Source: Alphaproteobacteria bacterium (GTDB lineage Bacteria; Pseudomonadota; Alphaproteobacteria; Micropepsales; Micropepsaceae). From it: a DNA stretch of 6,484 nt. This document shows positions 5,695 to 6,484 of this stretch, piece after piece. The position numbers and the translations under genes are program-made. The notes below the pieces were generated by a model. That model ran no database searches and had not been told where the DNA came from. It saw only the letters and a list, made by a program, of their open reading frames with translations. Location: assembly GCA_947373775.1 (NCBI GenBank), contig CANBZE010000116.1, forward strand, positions 1-6,484, given 5' to 3'. Each line of letters begins with the position of its first letter. Position 1 is the first letter of the stretch.

Positions 5695-6420
5695 CTGCCA
5701 GATCGCCAGCGCCGCCAGCGCCGCGGTGTCGGCGCGCAGGATGCGCGGCCCCAAACTCACCGGCACCACAAAGGGCAGCGCGCGCAGGGCGGCGCGCTCG
5801 GCCGGATCAAAGCCGCCTTCCGGCCCGGTGAGAATGCCGGTCGGACCGCCGCGGCTTTCGCGCGCCGCTTGCGTCATCGCCTTGGCATCGCCGCCTTCAT
5901 CGCAGAACAGCAGGCGGCGGTCTTGCGGCCAGGATGCCAGCAGCTTGTCGAAGCTGATACCGGCGCGAATCTCCGGCACCGTCAACCGCTCCGACTGCTC
6001 GGCCGCTTCCACCGCATTGGCGGTCATGCGCTCTCCATTGATGCGGGTCACGATGGTGCGGCGTGTGAAGACGGGCTGCAGGACCGACACGCCCAGTTCC
6101 GCCGCTTTCTGCACCAGGTAATCGGACGGTGTTTTTTTCACCGGTGCAAAGGCCAGCCAGATATCGGGCACCCCGCACTGAGCTTGCGTCTGCTTGCGGC
6201 ACGTCGCGGTCACGCCGCGCTTGCCGGCCTGTGCAATCTGCGCCAGCCATTCACCGTCACGGCCATTGAACAGCGACATCAGGTTCCCGGCCTTGGCCCG
6301 CAGCACATGCAGAAGATAATGCGTCTGCCCTTCATCCAGGGTCACTGCCACGCCTTCGCCCAGATCACCGGTCACATACAACCGGGCCTTTCCACCGACT
6401 TCTGTTAATTCATCTGCCAT
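5671..6420 (-). CDS. rsmE: 16S rRNA (uracil-1498-N3)-methyltransferase RsmE
   Basis: This 249-residue protein methylates N3 of U1498 in helix 44 of 16S rRNA using S-adenosylmethionine, acting on the assembled 30S subunit. An N-terminal PUA-like RNA-binding part (about 1-75, with HYLLHVLRAKAGN) is followed by a SPOUT methyltransferase domain. Diagnostic blocks are KKTPSDYLVQKAAELGV (95-111), EQSERLTVPEI (141-151), ILTGPEGGF (196-204) and SLGPRILRADTA (222-233), the last two forming the knotted cofactor site. RADTA replaces the more common RTETA, a mild change. The ATG at 6420 has no clear Shine-Dalgarno sequence. The frame stays open upstream to the window edge without another ATG, GTG or TTG, so this start is the only normal one visible. 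Length is normal for the family. Function is firmly assigned. Confidence 0.95.
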   Translation of the reverse strand: MADELTEVGGKARLYVTGDLGEGVAVTLDEGQTHYLLHVLRAKAGNLMSLFNGRDGEWLAQIAQAGKRGVTATCRKQTQAQCGVPDIWLAFAPVKKTPSDYLVQKAAELGVSVLQPVFTRRTIVTRINGERMTANAVEAAEQSERLTVPEIRAGISFDKLLASWPQDRRLLFCDEGGDAKAMTQAARESRGGPTGILTGPEGGFDPAERAALRALPFVVPVSLGPRILRADTAALAALAIWQSIAGDWS

Positions 6421-6436
6421 GCCACAATTGAACCCG

Positions 6437-6484
6437 ATGAGTTCCGCTTCACAAGCAAAACCCGCAGACGCTGTTCCCGCCAGT
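6437..6484 (+). CDS. Possible start of a divergent gene, cut by window edge
   Basis: An ATG at 6437 opens a frame of 16 codons (MSSASQAKPADAVPAS) that is still open at the last base. The small-residue, proline-rich composition resembles a flexible N-terminus. It begins 16 bases from the rsmE start on the opposite strand and has no clear ribosome binding site, so the true start could lie further right. From memory, ubiA (4-hydroxybenzoate polyprenyltransferase) is often divergent from rsmE in alphaproteobacteria, but nothing in these 16 residues shows that. Confidence 0.3.
   Translation, partial: MSSASQAKPADAVPAS

Overview
The window looks like chromosomal DNA from a GC-rich alphaproteobacterium. 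The main evidence is a glutamate-cysteine ligase of the plant/alphaproteobacterial type, an RsmE rRNA methyltransferase nearby, and strong G/C bias at third codon positions. The genus cannot be read from the sequence. There are seven clear protein genes, one possible gene start at the right edge, and almost no free intergenic space. I see no tRNA, rRNA, CRISPR array, insertion sequence, integrase or long repeat.

Left part (1-1897, + strand): the body of a pirin-family cupin protein, cut by the window edge, is followed after 28 bases by an aldo/keto reductase of the Kv-beta-like group. They are probably one transcript. This pair meets gshA tail to tail (gshA is on the - strand, 1921-3297) with only 23 bases between the stop codons. 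gshA makes gamma-glutamylcysteine, the first step of glutathione synthesis.

Middle (3298-4721): an AT-rich divergent promoter region of about 100 bases holds two or three short perfect palindromes. It separates gshA from a tight + strand operon of an ArsR-family repressor without cysteines, overlapping by ATGA with a first SRPBCC/AHSA1-like protein, then four bases later a second, divergent SRPBCC protein. ArsR plus SRPBCC is a recurring bacterial pairing. The tandem SRPBCC copies and the palindrome over the likely promoter suggest a small autoregulated unit that responds to an unknown hydrophobic small molecule.

Right part (4722-6484): a six-helix membrane protein of unknown function begins just after a striking nested inverted repeat (4729-4781) whose right arm contains the gene's ribosome binding site. 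Its 3' end overlaps the 3' end of rsmE (- strand, 5671-6420) by 24 bases. Just beyond the rsmE start, a possible divergent reading frame begins at 6437 and runs off the window.

The most notable points are the hairpin at 4729-4781, the palindromic arsR/gshA control region, and the placement of the + strand arsR-SRPBCC-SRPBCC-membrane block between rsmE and gshA, which I recall as close neighbours in other alphaproteobacteria. None of the genes proves a wholly new system; the novelty is in the arrangement and the non-coding elements.
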